The position numbers and the translations under genes are program-made. Below, one piece after another: positions 35,398 to 44,632 of a DNA stretch of 64,000 nt. The DNA comes from UMGS1766 sp963597355. Its GTDB lineage: Bacteria > Bacillota > Clostridia > Oscillospirales > Oscillospiraceae. The stretch's first letter is position 1, and every line of letters starts with the position of its first letter. Where the stretch lies: NCBI GenBank assembly GCA_963597355.1, contig CAVBPR010000006.1, positions 1 through 64,000 on the forward strand, in the 5' to 3' direction. Under the pieces are notes generated by a model. The model saw nothing but the letters and a program-made list of their open reading frames with translations, was not told the origin of the DNA and did no database searches.

Positions 35398-38300
35398 TTA
35401 TATTTCAACCGCCGTTCCAGTTGCAAAATACCATAGGACCCGATGCTGCACCTTTACATTGAAAATGCGCTCCAAAGCGTGGCCATAGACATCCAGCTGA
35501 CCTGCATAACGCTGGGAGTAATCCGTTTCCTCTCCTGGCTTTACTCGATCGGTCTTAAAATCCACGATAGTAAATCCATCTTTTCCCGTAAAGCAGCAAT
35601 CCACAACACCCTGCAGCAGAACCCGCTCCTCTTCCGGTAAATCGGGATGGAAGTGATTCGCCGCTTCCAGCATTGAAAATTTAAACTCCCGCTTCAAATC
35701 CGTTGCTTCCAAGGCTTGTCTGCCCCAAGCAGAACGGAAGAATCCGGCAACATAACCCGGTGGAACCGCTTCCGCCTGCTGCCGCGTTAAATTCTCCCGC
35801 TCCACCAATCGGTTCAGCTCCTCCTGCACTGCCTTTTCATCCTGACATTTATCCAACGAAATCAACTGCATTACCGTATGCACTGCCGTTCCTCGCTGGC
35901 TTGCTGTGAGTCCCCGTTCCATCTGATCGAAACCAGGACGGCGGAAATCAATCTTTTTTTGTTGCACCAGAGTATCTTCCGATGCCTCCAAATCCAGTGC
36001 ACGCCCCTTCATTTGCGTAGCCGTCACCTTTGATGGTGCATTTGCCAGCATATCATAGGGATTTTGCCACATCAGGCGCCGTTGTTCACCCGCTGACAAG
36101 GGTCGCGCTGTTACAGTTTCTGTATTTTCTTCTTGTCGCAAACGTCCCGGTTTCTCCGCTGGAACCCAACGAATATCCCATTTATCGCTGGGCAATATCA
36201 GCGAACAGTTCACCCCCCCGGCAGCACGAAGATCCGCAGCATCTGGTCTTGCCAGTACCGGCAACAGCAGCCACCCTGCCATCGATCCCTGTGCGTTTAA
36301 CGCCTCCGGATCCGGTTTTTCCCCCGCGTCTGGCGCTAACTTTGCCGCCTCACGAGACCAATCACGGCTGGCACTTACCAAAATCAATTTCTCCCGCGCA
36401 CGCGTCATGGCAACATACAGCAAACGCATTTCCTCTGCTTTCATCTCTCGATCCAACGCCAGTTCCACCGCTCTGCGCGCCAGAGTTGGAAATTCAATCC
36501 GTTTTTTTACATCCAGACCACTTGGCCCAACGCCTAACTTCGGATGGAACAAAACTGGTTCTCGTTGATCGGTACGATTGAATCCCCGATTCAACCCTGC
36601 TACCACAACTACAGGAAATTCCAAACCCTTGGATTTATGGATGGACATAATTCGAACACCGCTGCCCGCCTCTTTTGTTGCGGCAGGCAGACTTTCTCCG
36701 TTCTCCCGCAGTTGACGCAGCTGCGTCACCAAGCCGAACACACCGCGATGCCCTGCACTTTCATATCGAACCGCATATTCGTGCAGCAGCCGCAGATTTT
36801 CCTGTCGTGCTTTGCCGCCTTCCTGCGCACCATAAATTGCCATAAGACCTGTATTCTCATAAATGAGCCAGAGCAATTTATGTCCTGACAGATCTGTCGC
36901 CGCAATACGCAGCTGCTCCAACTGGGTCATAAACTGCACGCACTTTTTGTCTCCCCGCTTTTCTCCTTCCGCTACGCAGTGATAGATGTCGCCTTCCGGG
37001 CAGGCCGCTCGAAGGTGGGCAAGGTCATCCCCGGTAAAATCATAAACCGGACAAGTCATTACGCTAAGCAACGGAACATCCTGCCTCGGATTGTCCACAA
37101 TTTCCAAAAAGGACATTGCAACCACCACTTCTGTGGCATTAAAAAACTCTCCCGAACCATCGCAGGTCCACGGAACCCGATGACGATCCAGTGCACGAGA
37201 AAGGGCACCCATAACGGAGCTTGGTGAACGATAAAGAATTGCAATGTCCTCCGGACGCACGGGGCGGAGAATTCCCCCATCCGTTACCGGATATTGCTCA
37301 TCCAGCAACTGCCTTACCCGGTGCGCTACGAATTCCGCCTCAGCTGTGTCCCGGCGCACCTTCACCTCACCTTCCGCTTGCTGCATTGATGCCATATCTA
37401 CCACATCAAGCTCCACCTGATCGCTTGCCAGTTCCGGATATGGAAGGCGCGGATAAAGTCTTTGATCATCCGTGTAATTCAAGTCGCCAAATGCCTCGGA
37501 CATAATGTTTTCAAAAACAAAGTTAACCCCCTCCAGCACCGAAGCTCTGGAACGGAAATTATAGGACAGCACCAGCTTCCGAGGCTGGCCCTCATCGGCT
37601 GATTCACCGGTGGAGAAGCTGCGATACTTTCGCAGAAAGATGGTCGGATCCGCCAGACGGAACCGATAAATTGACTGCTTAACATCGCCAACCAGAAACA
37701 ATCGTTTTCCATTTTCGCTAATGGCGGTAAAAATGGCATTCTGAACTTCATTGGTATCCTGATATTCATCCACCATTATCTCGGCAAACTGATCCTGCCA
37801 CCGCTTTGCCTGCGGCGTGGGATTTCCCTTTTCGTCTACCAGCAATTTTAATGCAAGGTGTTCCAAATCGGAAAAATCCACCAAGTTGCGCCGACGCTTC
37901 TCTTTGACATAGGCCTCATCAAAGTCTGTCACCAGCTGCAGTAGTTTCTGTACCACCGGGCACACGACCGCCATGTCCGCCAAAAGTTCATCGCTGGAAT
38001 CTGCAAATCGCTCTGTCAGTTTCTTCATCTGTGTTTTGCATCGCTCGCGCAGATTTTTTATGTTTTCTTTTAGCTGCTCATCTGCATTTCTTGCTGCTCC
38101 AAGCCTTGGAAACGCGATGGGGAGCAAGGAGCGGGCATTATCCCAGCCACGCTTCGATGCCGCCAAAAAGTCATCCATGCTGTCTAATGTTGCATCCAGG
38201 CTTTCTGCATAGGCTTTCTCCAGCGCTGCATCCTCCTGCAACAGATCTAGGGCTTCTACCATTCTCCGGTGCCAATAATCGACCTGCCGTCTTGCATCCT

Positions 38301-38952
38301 CCAGCAACAGTTGCCCCCAATCGGTATCTGCCACGTCCTTCACGTCAGACAAGTCAAACCGCAATCCCTGCTCCTTCAGCCACTGTTCCGGATTTGGATG
38401 GCTTTGAATGCGACTGTGAATATCCAGCACAATGTCCATCAGTCGACTATCATCCCGACCAGCCGACATGGTGTCCACTAATACGGCAAAGGCAGGATCG
38501 CTTTCAATGTCCTCATAATGCTGCTCCAACAGCCGTTCCAGCACTTGTCGCTTCAGCAACCCGCATTCCTGCTCATCGCCTACCCGAAAATCCGCCTCCA
38601 GTTCCAGCCGAAAGCCATCCTCCCGCAGCAAAGCAGTGCAAAAAGAGTGAATTGTAGAAATTTGCGCCCGATAAATCACCAGTTTTTGCCGCTGCAAAAA
38701 CCGATTCCCAGGTTTCTCCGCCAACCGTTCATTCAGTCCGTCCATGATTTTGCCCCGCAGTTCTGCGGCGGCAGCCTTTGTATAGGTGATGACCAAAAAA
38801 CGATCCAAATCCAACTGTTCCTGTTCCACCCGATCGAGGAGACGCTCAACCAGTATGCGGGTTTTCCCTGAACCGGCTGCTGCAGATACCAGCAGCTCAC
38901 CGCCGCGATTTTCTACCGCCGCTTTCTGTTGGCTTGTCAGTTGCACCCCCAT
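35398..38952 (-). CDS. addA: AddA helicase-nuclease subunit
   Basis: Helicase and nuclease subunit of AddAB, the RecBCD counterpart that processes double-strand breaks for recombination. The 1184-residue protein has an SF1A (UvrD-like) helicase with Walker A AAAGSGKT at 24-31, Walker B VDEYQDTNEVQ, the QSIYRFR motif, RIMSIHKSKGLEFPVV, and YVAMTRAREKL. The C-terminal PD-(D/E)xK nuclease shows FTIVDFKTDR. The gene starts two bases after addB. Confidence 0.95.
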   Translation of the reverse strand: MGVQLTSQQKAAVENRGGELLVSAAAGSGKTRILVERLLDRVEQEQLDLDRFLVITYTKAAAAELRGKIMDGLNERLAEKPGNRFLQRQKLVIYRAQISTIHSFCTALLREDGFRLELEADFRVGDEQECGLLKRQVLERLLEQHYEDIESDPAFAVLVDTMSAGRDDSRLMDIVLDIHSRIQSHPNPEQWLKEQGLRFDLSDVKDVADTDWGQLLLEDARRQVDYWHRRMVEALDLLQEDAALEKAYAESLDATLDSMDDFLAASKRGWDNARSLLPIAFPRLGAARNADEQLKENIKNLRERCKTQMKKLTERFADSSDELLADMAVVCPVVQKLLQLVTDFDEAYVKEKRRRNLVDFSDLEHLALKLLVDEKGNPTPQAKRWQDQFAEIMVDEYQDTNEVQNAIFTAISENGKRLFLVGDVKQSIYRFRLADPTIFLRKYRSFSTGESADEGQPRKLVLSYNFRSRASVLEGVNFVFENIMSEAFGDLNYTDDQRLYPRLPYPELASDQVELDVVDMASMQQAEGEVKVRRDTAEAEFVAHRVRQLLDEQYPVTDGGILRPVRPEDIAILYRSPSSVMGALSRALDRHRVPWTCDGSGEFFNATEVVVAMSFLEIVDNPRQDVPLLSVMTCPVYDFTGDDLAHLRAACPEGDIYHCVAEGEKRGDKKCVQFMTQLEQLRIAATDLSGHKLLWLIYENTGLMAIYGAQEGGKARQENLRLLHEYAVRYESAGHRGVFGLVTQLRQLRENGESLPAATKEAGSGVRIMSIHKSKGLEFPVVVVAGLNRGFNRTDQREPVLFHPKLGVGPSGLDVKKRIEFPTLARRAVELALDREMKAEEMRLLYVAMTRAREKLILVSASRDWSREAAKLAPDAGEKPDPEALNAQGSMAGWLLLPVLARPDAADLRAAGGVNCSLILPSDKWDIRWVPAEKPGRLRQEENTETVTARPLSAGEQRRLMWQNPYDMLANAPSKVTATQMKGRALDLEASEDTLVQQKKIDFRRPGFDQMERGLTASQRGTAVHTVMQLISLDKCQDEKAVQEELNRLVERENLTRQQAEAVPPGYVAGFFRSAWGRQALEATDLKREFKFSMLEAANHFHPDLPEEERVLLQGVVDCCFTGKDGFTIVDFKTDRVKPGEETDYSQRYAGQLDVYGHALERIFNVKVQHRVLWYFATGTAVEI

Positions 38953-38954
38953 TA

Positions 38955-41900
38955 TTACATCTCCTCTCTTTCTTCTGCGTGCTGCTCAACTTCGTCCAGT
39001 CGCTCCCAAAAATCCGTTCCTTTCACCGGATAAAGGTAGCGACTATGTTCCTTGCGGCTTCCTTCTTCAAAGTGACAGACCGTGGCAAATTCACACCAGG
39101 CACAGGCGGTTCTCTGCTCATCTCTGTACCAGGGATCTGCCTGAATACAGCCGCCGCCCACTTCCCGGGCAATATCTTTCAAAATCCGGTGAATATGGCG
39201 ATGCAGCTTGCCCAGCTGCACGGCTGAGGTCAGGCTCTCCCCGCTGATCGCCCCTGTTTTCTTGCTTACACGAACCGGAATAAAGCGGGCGTCCTGTCCC
39301 AGAGGAATGTGTTCCATGGCATCAATCACATTCGGATCATTTAAAATCAGTCCGCTTCGACGCAATTTATGTTCCAACGCATGCCGCCTTGTATCTTCGT
39401 CCATACTGCGACTTCCTGTTAATTTTTCTTCCCTCGCCGGAAGGTAAAGCACACCGGCCGGCACAACTTCTCTCCGATCCCCGGGCATCCCCTTTTCCTC
39501 CAGCGCAAACAAATACAGTAGCATTTGTAAATTAAGCCCATGCCAGACATCCGTCAGATCAAAACTCTTGTGCCCGGTTTTATAGTCCATAACCCGTATA
39601 TACAGCCGGCCATCCTTTTCCCATCCATCTACACGGTCAACCATGCCCGACACCGATACCGTAATTCCATTGACCTTCAGCGTAATCGGCGGCAGATCAT
39701 CCCCCATGCCAAATCCGAGTTCAAACGCCACCGGCTGGAAATCAGAGCATTTCAGTTCTTCAATCATTTGCTCAACCACCTGAATGGCAGAGTTCGTCAA
39801 TCGACGAAACAGATACCGAAAACGGGGCGTCTTGTTCTCCATTCCTCCCAATTCTTCTGCGATGTATTTTTCTGTTGCCCGCTTTGCCTCCTCTTGATAA
39901 GCGGTTTTCTCAACCGCCATCACTCCGCCGTGATCTTTTGCCCACCGCAAAACATACTCCAGAATATAGTGAACAAAGGTTCCTGCTTCCGGTGCATCCA
40001 GCCCTGCCGGATGACGGGCTTTCGCCTTTAGGCCGTATTGCAGGAAATAAGCGTAGTGACAGGATTTCACCTTGTCCATACGAGAGGCGGAAAGCCGCAC
40101 TTTTCCTTTGTAAAGCGCGTTTACGGCCTCTGGCGACAAATCCTCTCGCAATGCAGTCATAGCATCCAGTGTCTGACGCGCGATCTCTCCGCCGGGCATT
40201 TCCGCCAAAGATCGCAGCAATCCCCTGTCTCCTTTTTTTGCCGCACAGTCCACCGCCGGCACATAGGCCGATGGCAATTCCGGCACATTGTCCGTCCCGA
40301 AGCCACAGGGGAACAGACCTCCCAATCGTCCAATGAGAAAAGAAGGCCGCATCTCGCTTCCATCCATTCCATGACCGGACCAGCTGACATACAGACAAGC
40401 AGTTGGCATTGTGCAGCATTCATAGATCAGTAGCATTTCCCGGTCCATCCGCTCATCCTGACTCAAGCCACTATAAAGACCAATGGATTCCAGCAGGGAA
40501 TGATCCACTTCCGTAAGCAGTCCTGTATTCCCACTCACCTGAGGAATCTGGTTGTCATTGGCGCCCACAAGAAACAGCACTTTGCAGTGCCCATGACTTA
40601 CCCGCGCCATATCGCTGCAGGTGACACGATCCAGGGAAACCGGAATTGTTCCCACCTGGTATTGACTCAAAACCAATTGAAACAGCTGAGCAAATGCCCC
40701 CAGAGACAGGGAGTCCTCCCGCAGCAAATCTGCGCACTGTTCCAAAGCCGCGCACAATATTTCCCAGACCTGGCGATATTCCTCTGCCTCCCGCAGAGCG
40801 CCAATCTCTATCAGCGCCTGCGTTCTCTCTTTCAAACACTCCGGCAAATGAATTTCCTCCAAAAACTGATAAACAGCCTTTGCCATTTCCTCCCCGGTTC
40901 CCGATTTTCTTGTACTGCGCAGCCGCTCCATCGGCTCAACAATTTTCCGCCTTACCTCATCCAGTTGTGCAACCGTCTCCCGATCTGCATCCGTCCATTT
41001 TTGTCCATAGCCGCCGGGATGCCAATTCCACGCCGCCTGCTGCGTCCACTGTTTTCCATGGATATTCCATCGAATCACATAGTTTTCCAGTTCATCCCGT
41101 TCCTCTGTGCAAACACCGGTCAATCCGGTCTTCAAATAGCGAAACAGGTCTTCATACTCATATCCCCCAGACACCGCATCAAGAGCAGATGTGATCAGCG
41201 TTAAAATCGGTTTTTGCAAAATATCATCCATTTGGCTGAGAAAGACAGGAATACCATACCGTTTGAGCACCGTTTCCATTCGATCGCTCCACTCCTCCAT
41301 GGAGCGCACGGCAATCGTAATATCTCGCCAGTGCAAGCCCTCATCCCGCACCAGATGCAAAACCTGCTCTGCTACCCAGGTTAACTCCTGGTAAGGGTCA
41401 CCGGCTCTGTGCAATGTAATCTGTTCCGCCGGCATTTGATACGGGTGAGGCTCCGCTGAAAAAAGCTGCTGTTCCAGCACTCGCAATTCTGCCGGTCGCT
41501 GTTGTTCCAGCGGAAGGCACTCATATTCCATGCCGCAGTTATTCTCCCGGCTTAACTCAATCAACCCCAGCGCCGTCTGCCGCACCGGCGCAAACAGATC
41601 CTCTCCGTCCTCCATCAACATATCGCATCGCAATCCCACGGTAACGCCAGCGCTTTTCCGCAGCATTTCGGCTATTACCAGTCGCTCCTGTGGCGTGAAA
41701 TCTGTGAAGCAGAGAAAGTAAATTGATTTTTGTTTTAAATACTCCGTTGTTCCCAGTTTTTCAGCCAGTCTGGTCAAGCGATCACGGGGATCTTCCGCCC
41801 GTTCTGCGGTCAATCCCTGATAATTTGACAGGATAAGACTCAGCTCTTTCAGCCTCTGTCCTGCATCACCCTCCGCGGATTCCGCCGCCTCCAGCAACTG

Positions 41901-42293
41901 TTCCGGCAGAATGCAGCAGCTTTTGCACTGGTCTGAGGTAACCAGCAATTGCTGAAGGAAGGACACCTTATCTTCTGTCCGGGCATAGATTTTCAAAAGA
42001 GAAGCCGCCCTCTGCACCGCCAGATGCATTAAAAGCAATCTTCCTCCCTTGTCCAGCACAGGGCGGGCACTGCCCCCGTATTCCTGAAACACACGCTGTG
42101 CCAGCCGAGAAAAAGTCAGCACCTCCGCATGGGCTGAAACCGCGTCGCCTCCCACATCGCACAATGCACGTTCCATACCGTGTGAATATTGTTCCGGCAC
42201 AACCAAAAGACATTCTCCTCCGTGACCGGCAATCTGTTTCACAATCGTTTCTGTAATTGTATTCTGGTCTCGCCCTAACAGTAACTTTAACAT
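38955..42293 (-). CDS. addB: AddB nuclease subunit, Walker A degenerate
   Basis: The second AddAB subunit, 1112 residues. The C-terminal nuclease has VMDYKTGHKSFDL. The four Fe-S cluster cysteines expected for AddB are visible: one in KVKSCHYAYFL and three in CAWCEFATVC near the C-terminus, with the same 3- and 6-residue spacing as in Bacillus AddB. The N-terminal phosphate-binding loop, GRSGSGKT in Bacillus, reads GRDQNTITET here, so this subunit probably does not bind ATP; RexB-type subunits show a similar lack. GGAGAG precedes the ATG. It is followed two bases later by addA. Confidence 0.92.
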   Translation of the reverse strand: MLKLLLGRDQNTITETIVKQIAGHGGECLLVVPEQYSHGMERALCDVGGDAVSAHAEVLTFSRLAQRVFQEYGGSARPVLDKGGRLLLMHLAVQRAASLLKIYARTEDKVSFLQQLLVTSDQCKSCCILPEQLLEAAESAEGDAGQRLKELSLILSNYQGLTAERAEDPRDRLTRLAEKLGTTEYLKQKSIYFLCFTDFTPQERLVIAEMLRKSAGVTVGLRCDMLMEDGEDLFAPVRQTALGLIELSRENNCGMEYECLPLEQQRPAELRVLEQQLFSAEPHPYQMPAEQITLHRAGDPYQELTWVAEQVLHLVRDEGLHWRDITIAVRSMEEWSDRMETVLKRYGIPVFLSQMDDILQKPILTLITSALDAVSGGYEYEDLFRYLKTGLTGVCTEERDELENYVIRWNIHGKQWTQQAAWNWHPGGYGQKWTDADRETVAQLDEVRRKIVEPMERLRSTRKSGTGEEMAKAVYQFLEEIHLPECLKERTQALIEIGALREAEEYRQVWEILCAALEQCADLLREDSLSLGAFAQLFQLVLSQYQVGTIPVSLDRVTCSDMARVSHGHCKVLFLVGANDNQIPQVSGNTGLLTEVDHSLLESIGLYSGLSQDERMDREMLLIYECCTMPTACLYVSWSGHGMDGSEMRPSFLIGRLGGLFPCGFGTDNVPELPSAYVPAVDCAAKKGDRGLLRSLAEMPGGEIARQTLDAMTALREDLSPEAVNALYKGKVRLSASRMDKVKSCHYAYFLQYGLKAKARHPAGLDAPEAGTFVHYILEYVLRWAKDHGGVMAVEKTAYQEEAKRATEKYIAEELGGMENKTPRFRYLFRRLTNSAIQVVEQMIEELKCSDFQPVAFELGFGMGDDLPPITLKVNGITVSVSGMVDRVDGWEKDGRLYIRVMDYKTGHKSFDLTDVWHGLNLQMLLYLFALEEKGMPGDRREVVPAGVLYLPAREEKLTGSRSMDEDTRRHALEHKLRRSGLILNDPNVIDAMEHIPLGQDARFIPVRVSKKTGAISGESLTSAVQLGKLHRHIHRILKDIAREVGGGCIQADPWYRDEQRTACAWCEFATVCHFEEGSRKEHSRYLYPVKGTDFWERLDEVEQHAEEREEM

Positions 42294-42391
42294 AGCGCTC
42301 TCCTCGTGTACTCTGTATTCTCAAATACCGATCGGCTGTTTTTTCTATTCTAACCAATTCAGGCAGTAAATCCAATACCCTTTCGACAGAG

Positions 42392-42427
42392 AAAAAAGGA
42401 CAGTTGCCATCTGCAACTGTCCTTTTT
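42392..42427 (-). terminator. Terminator of the MMPL/lipoprotein operon
   Basis: Perfect arms AAAAAGGACAGTTGC and GCAACTGTCCTTTTT around a 5-base loop, directly after the lipoprotein stop codon on the minus strand. Confidence 0.9.
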
Positions 42428-42440
42428 GGAATATTTACGC

Positions 42441-44618
42441 TTAGTCTGCCTTGATTTCTTCGGTCTTGTAGATGAACTTCACAGAGCTCTCAACACCGTC
42501 CGGGCAACCTGCGAAGCTTTCCTGCTCAGCAGCGTAGTCCTGCACCGCCTGCAAACGGTGGAACACGCTCTGCAAATCGCCATTTACCAGCTCTGCAATC
42601 TGCTGAATGCCCTCACTGTCCAACTGCGCCATGCCGTCCTTCAGCTCGATGCTGCTTTCATACAGTTTCTGCACTGCTTCATCTGCCTCGCTCATGCCGC
42701 TGGCAAGGGTACCAGTGCCTTCACTCAGGCTGGAAGCACCGGTGCTCAGAGCATCAACCGCATTAATCAATGTTCCGCTCTGGCTGTTCAGACTCTCCAG
42801 GCCGGAGATCAGTGCTCCCATGTTGTCGCTGTTTGTCATGGTATTAATTGCACCCATAACCTGCTGCGCAGCTGTGTTCAGCGCATCTGCACCGGCCTTA
42901 ACGGCAGCCGCCGCTTCATAGATGCCATACTTGTCAGCAGAGGAGGTATCGCCGCTCATTGCTCCAACAGCAATCTGATTTGCTGCCGACTGGATGGTCT
43001 CAGCACCGGTTTGAATGCTGTCCAGTGCAGCCATTGCCGTGCTCAAATCCAGAGTACTGCTTCCCAGTGCCTCCTGAACCCCGGCAACATACTGTTCGCT
43101 GCCGCCGATAGCCTGCATTGCTCCGCTAATTAGTGCCGCCTGTTCCTCTGTCAAGCTGCCGCTGTTTACCAAGCTACCTAAGATGTTGAATGCCTGCTGG
43201 CTGTATGTATTTGCCTGGGTCAGTGCCACGTTCGCACTGGACAAACTTTCTGTGAGCTGTTCAACCGCGGCATTCAAGCCTGCCTTAACTGCTGCTGCTG
43301 CCTCGTAGATGCCATACTTTTCTGCAGCGCTCATATCGTCGCTCTTAGCACCTGCAGCAATCTGGCTGGCAGCACCGGAAACAGTAGCTGCACCGTTCAT
43401 GATGCCGCTTGCCGCACCGGAAATTGCGCTTGCTCCGTCTGCAATGGCATTAACCGCCTCATACACACCATACTTAGAAGTATCCGTTCCGGTATAACCG
43501 CTCTTAAGTGCCTTGCTCAATGCCTCTGTACCGGCAAGCAGCTTTGCCGCACCATCCGGCAAATTTGTCACAGCGGACTGAAGGGTATTCAAGCCATCGC
43601 TCAACGTATTCATATAGGTATCAACGCTGTTTGCACCATCGGACAGCTGCGTTGTTGCATCGTTCAGCTGACCCATGTAGTCGCTAAATTCTGCTGTGCC
43701 ATCCACCAGCTTGGAAGAACCATCGGTCAGTTCGTTGATCTTGTCCTCCAGATCGCTGAGATCGGTCACTTCATCCAATCCCAACTCCTTGAGTGCATCT
43801 CCCGAAGCCAAGGTCAAAGTGGTCAGCAGGGAGAAGTCTGTTACATCGGCCTCAACGGTAACAGTCTCCGGCACTTCGATTTCACCGTCAGCCACATCCG
43901 CAAGGCCCAGGCTCTCGCTCAGCCCCGGCATTGCCATACCGACAACCACAGTGCGATCACCGTCGTTGATGGTCTTGCCGTTGGTAACGGTTACATTGCT
44001 TGCCTTTTCATTGTCCACCAGCAATCCGGACACCATCACGTAAGGCTGATAAATCGTGCAGGTCTTACCGTCCACCACGGTCTGCCGTGCGGTGTTATTC
44101 GTGTAGCTGAAGGTAATCGTCAGGTGACCGGATGCACCGGCCAGTTCCTCGGCGGAAACTTCTTTGCCGTCCAGCTCATAACCAACATGCACATCGACCG
44201 GCAAATCCTGATCGGTTTTGCCCTGGTAATAGATATCGCTGCCGCCGGCATTCCAGGTGATGGTTCCGTCACTGTTCTGGGTGTAATCCTCGTCGCCCTT
44301 GGTGTTTTCAATATCCGTCAAATTGGTCTTATCTGTCAGCTGATCGCTGCCGTCTGCATTCTTCAGCCAGTTCTCAACGATGATCTGCTGCGGATTGCCG
44401 TTTGCATCTGCAACGACATAGACCGTTTCCTCTTTCCCCGCTTCATCGCTGTGACCGCCAGAGGTAAGCAGCGAAATTGCGGTATCTTGCAGTGAGCTTT
44501 CTTCTTCACTCTGCTCTGCCGACTGCTGCGCAGACACTGCTGCAACCGTGCCGCAGCCGGTAAGAGACAGGAGCATACTGGCTGACAGAATCAGAGCCAG
44601 TCCTTTCTTGCTTTTCAT
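42441..44618 (-). CDS. Lipoprotein partner of MMPL exporter, LxxG heptad repeats
   Basis: A 725-residue exported lipoprotein. The signal peptide ends in lipobox LTGC (Cys22). A beta-rich domain follows to about residue 270, then a long alpha-helical stalk rich in heptads of the type LxxGxxxL, as in YhgE/Pip proteins. Three related units KYGIYEAAAAVKAG (two near-identical, one as KYGVYEAVNAIADG) punctuate the stalk, a sign of internal duplication. There is no C-terminal membrane domain. AAGGAGG precedes the ATG, and it lies 14 bases after the MMPL gene, so it is probably the periplasm-side or wall-side adaptor of that exporter. Confidence 0.75.
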   Translation of the reverse strand: MKSKKGLALILSASMLLSLTGCGTVAAVSAQQSAEQSEEESSLQDTAISLLTSGGHSDEAGKEETVYVVADANGNPQQIIVENWLKNADGSDQLTDKTNLTDIENTKGDEDYTQNSDGTITWNAGGSDIYYQGKTDQDLPVDVHVGYELDGKEVSAEELAGASGHLTITFSYTNNTARQTVVDGKTCTIYQPYVMVSGLLVDNEKASNVTVTNGKTINDGDRTVVVGMAMPGLSESLGLADVADGEIEVPETVTVEADVTDFSLLTTLTLASGDALKELGLDEVTDLSDLEDKINELTDGSSKLVDGTAEFSDYMGQLNDATTQLSDGANSVDTYMNTLSDGLNTLQSAVTNLPDGAAKLLAGTEALSKALKSGYTGTDTSKYGVYEAVNAIADGASAISGAASGIMNGAATVSGAASQIAAGAKSDDMSAAEKYGIYEAAAAVKAGLNAAVEQLTESLSSANVALTQANTYSQQAFNILGSLVNSGSLTEEQAALISGAMQAIGGSEQYVAGVQEALGSSTLDLSTAMAALDSIQTGAETIQSAANQIAVGAMSGDTSSADKYGIYEAAAAVKAGADALNTAAQQVMGAINTMTNSDNMGALISGLESLNSQSGTLINAVDALSTGASSLSEGTGTLASGMSEADEAVQKLYESSIELKDGMAQLDSEGIQQIAELVNGDLQSVFHRLQAVQDYAAEQESFAGCPDGVESSVKFIYKTEEIKAD

Positions 44619-44632
44619 ATCAGGTAACCTCC

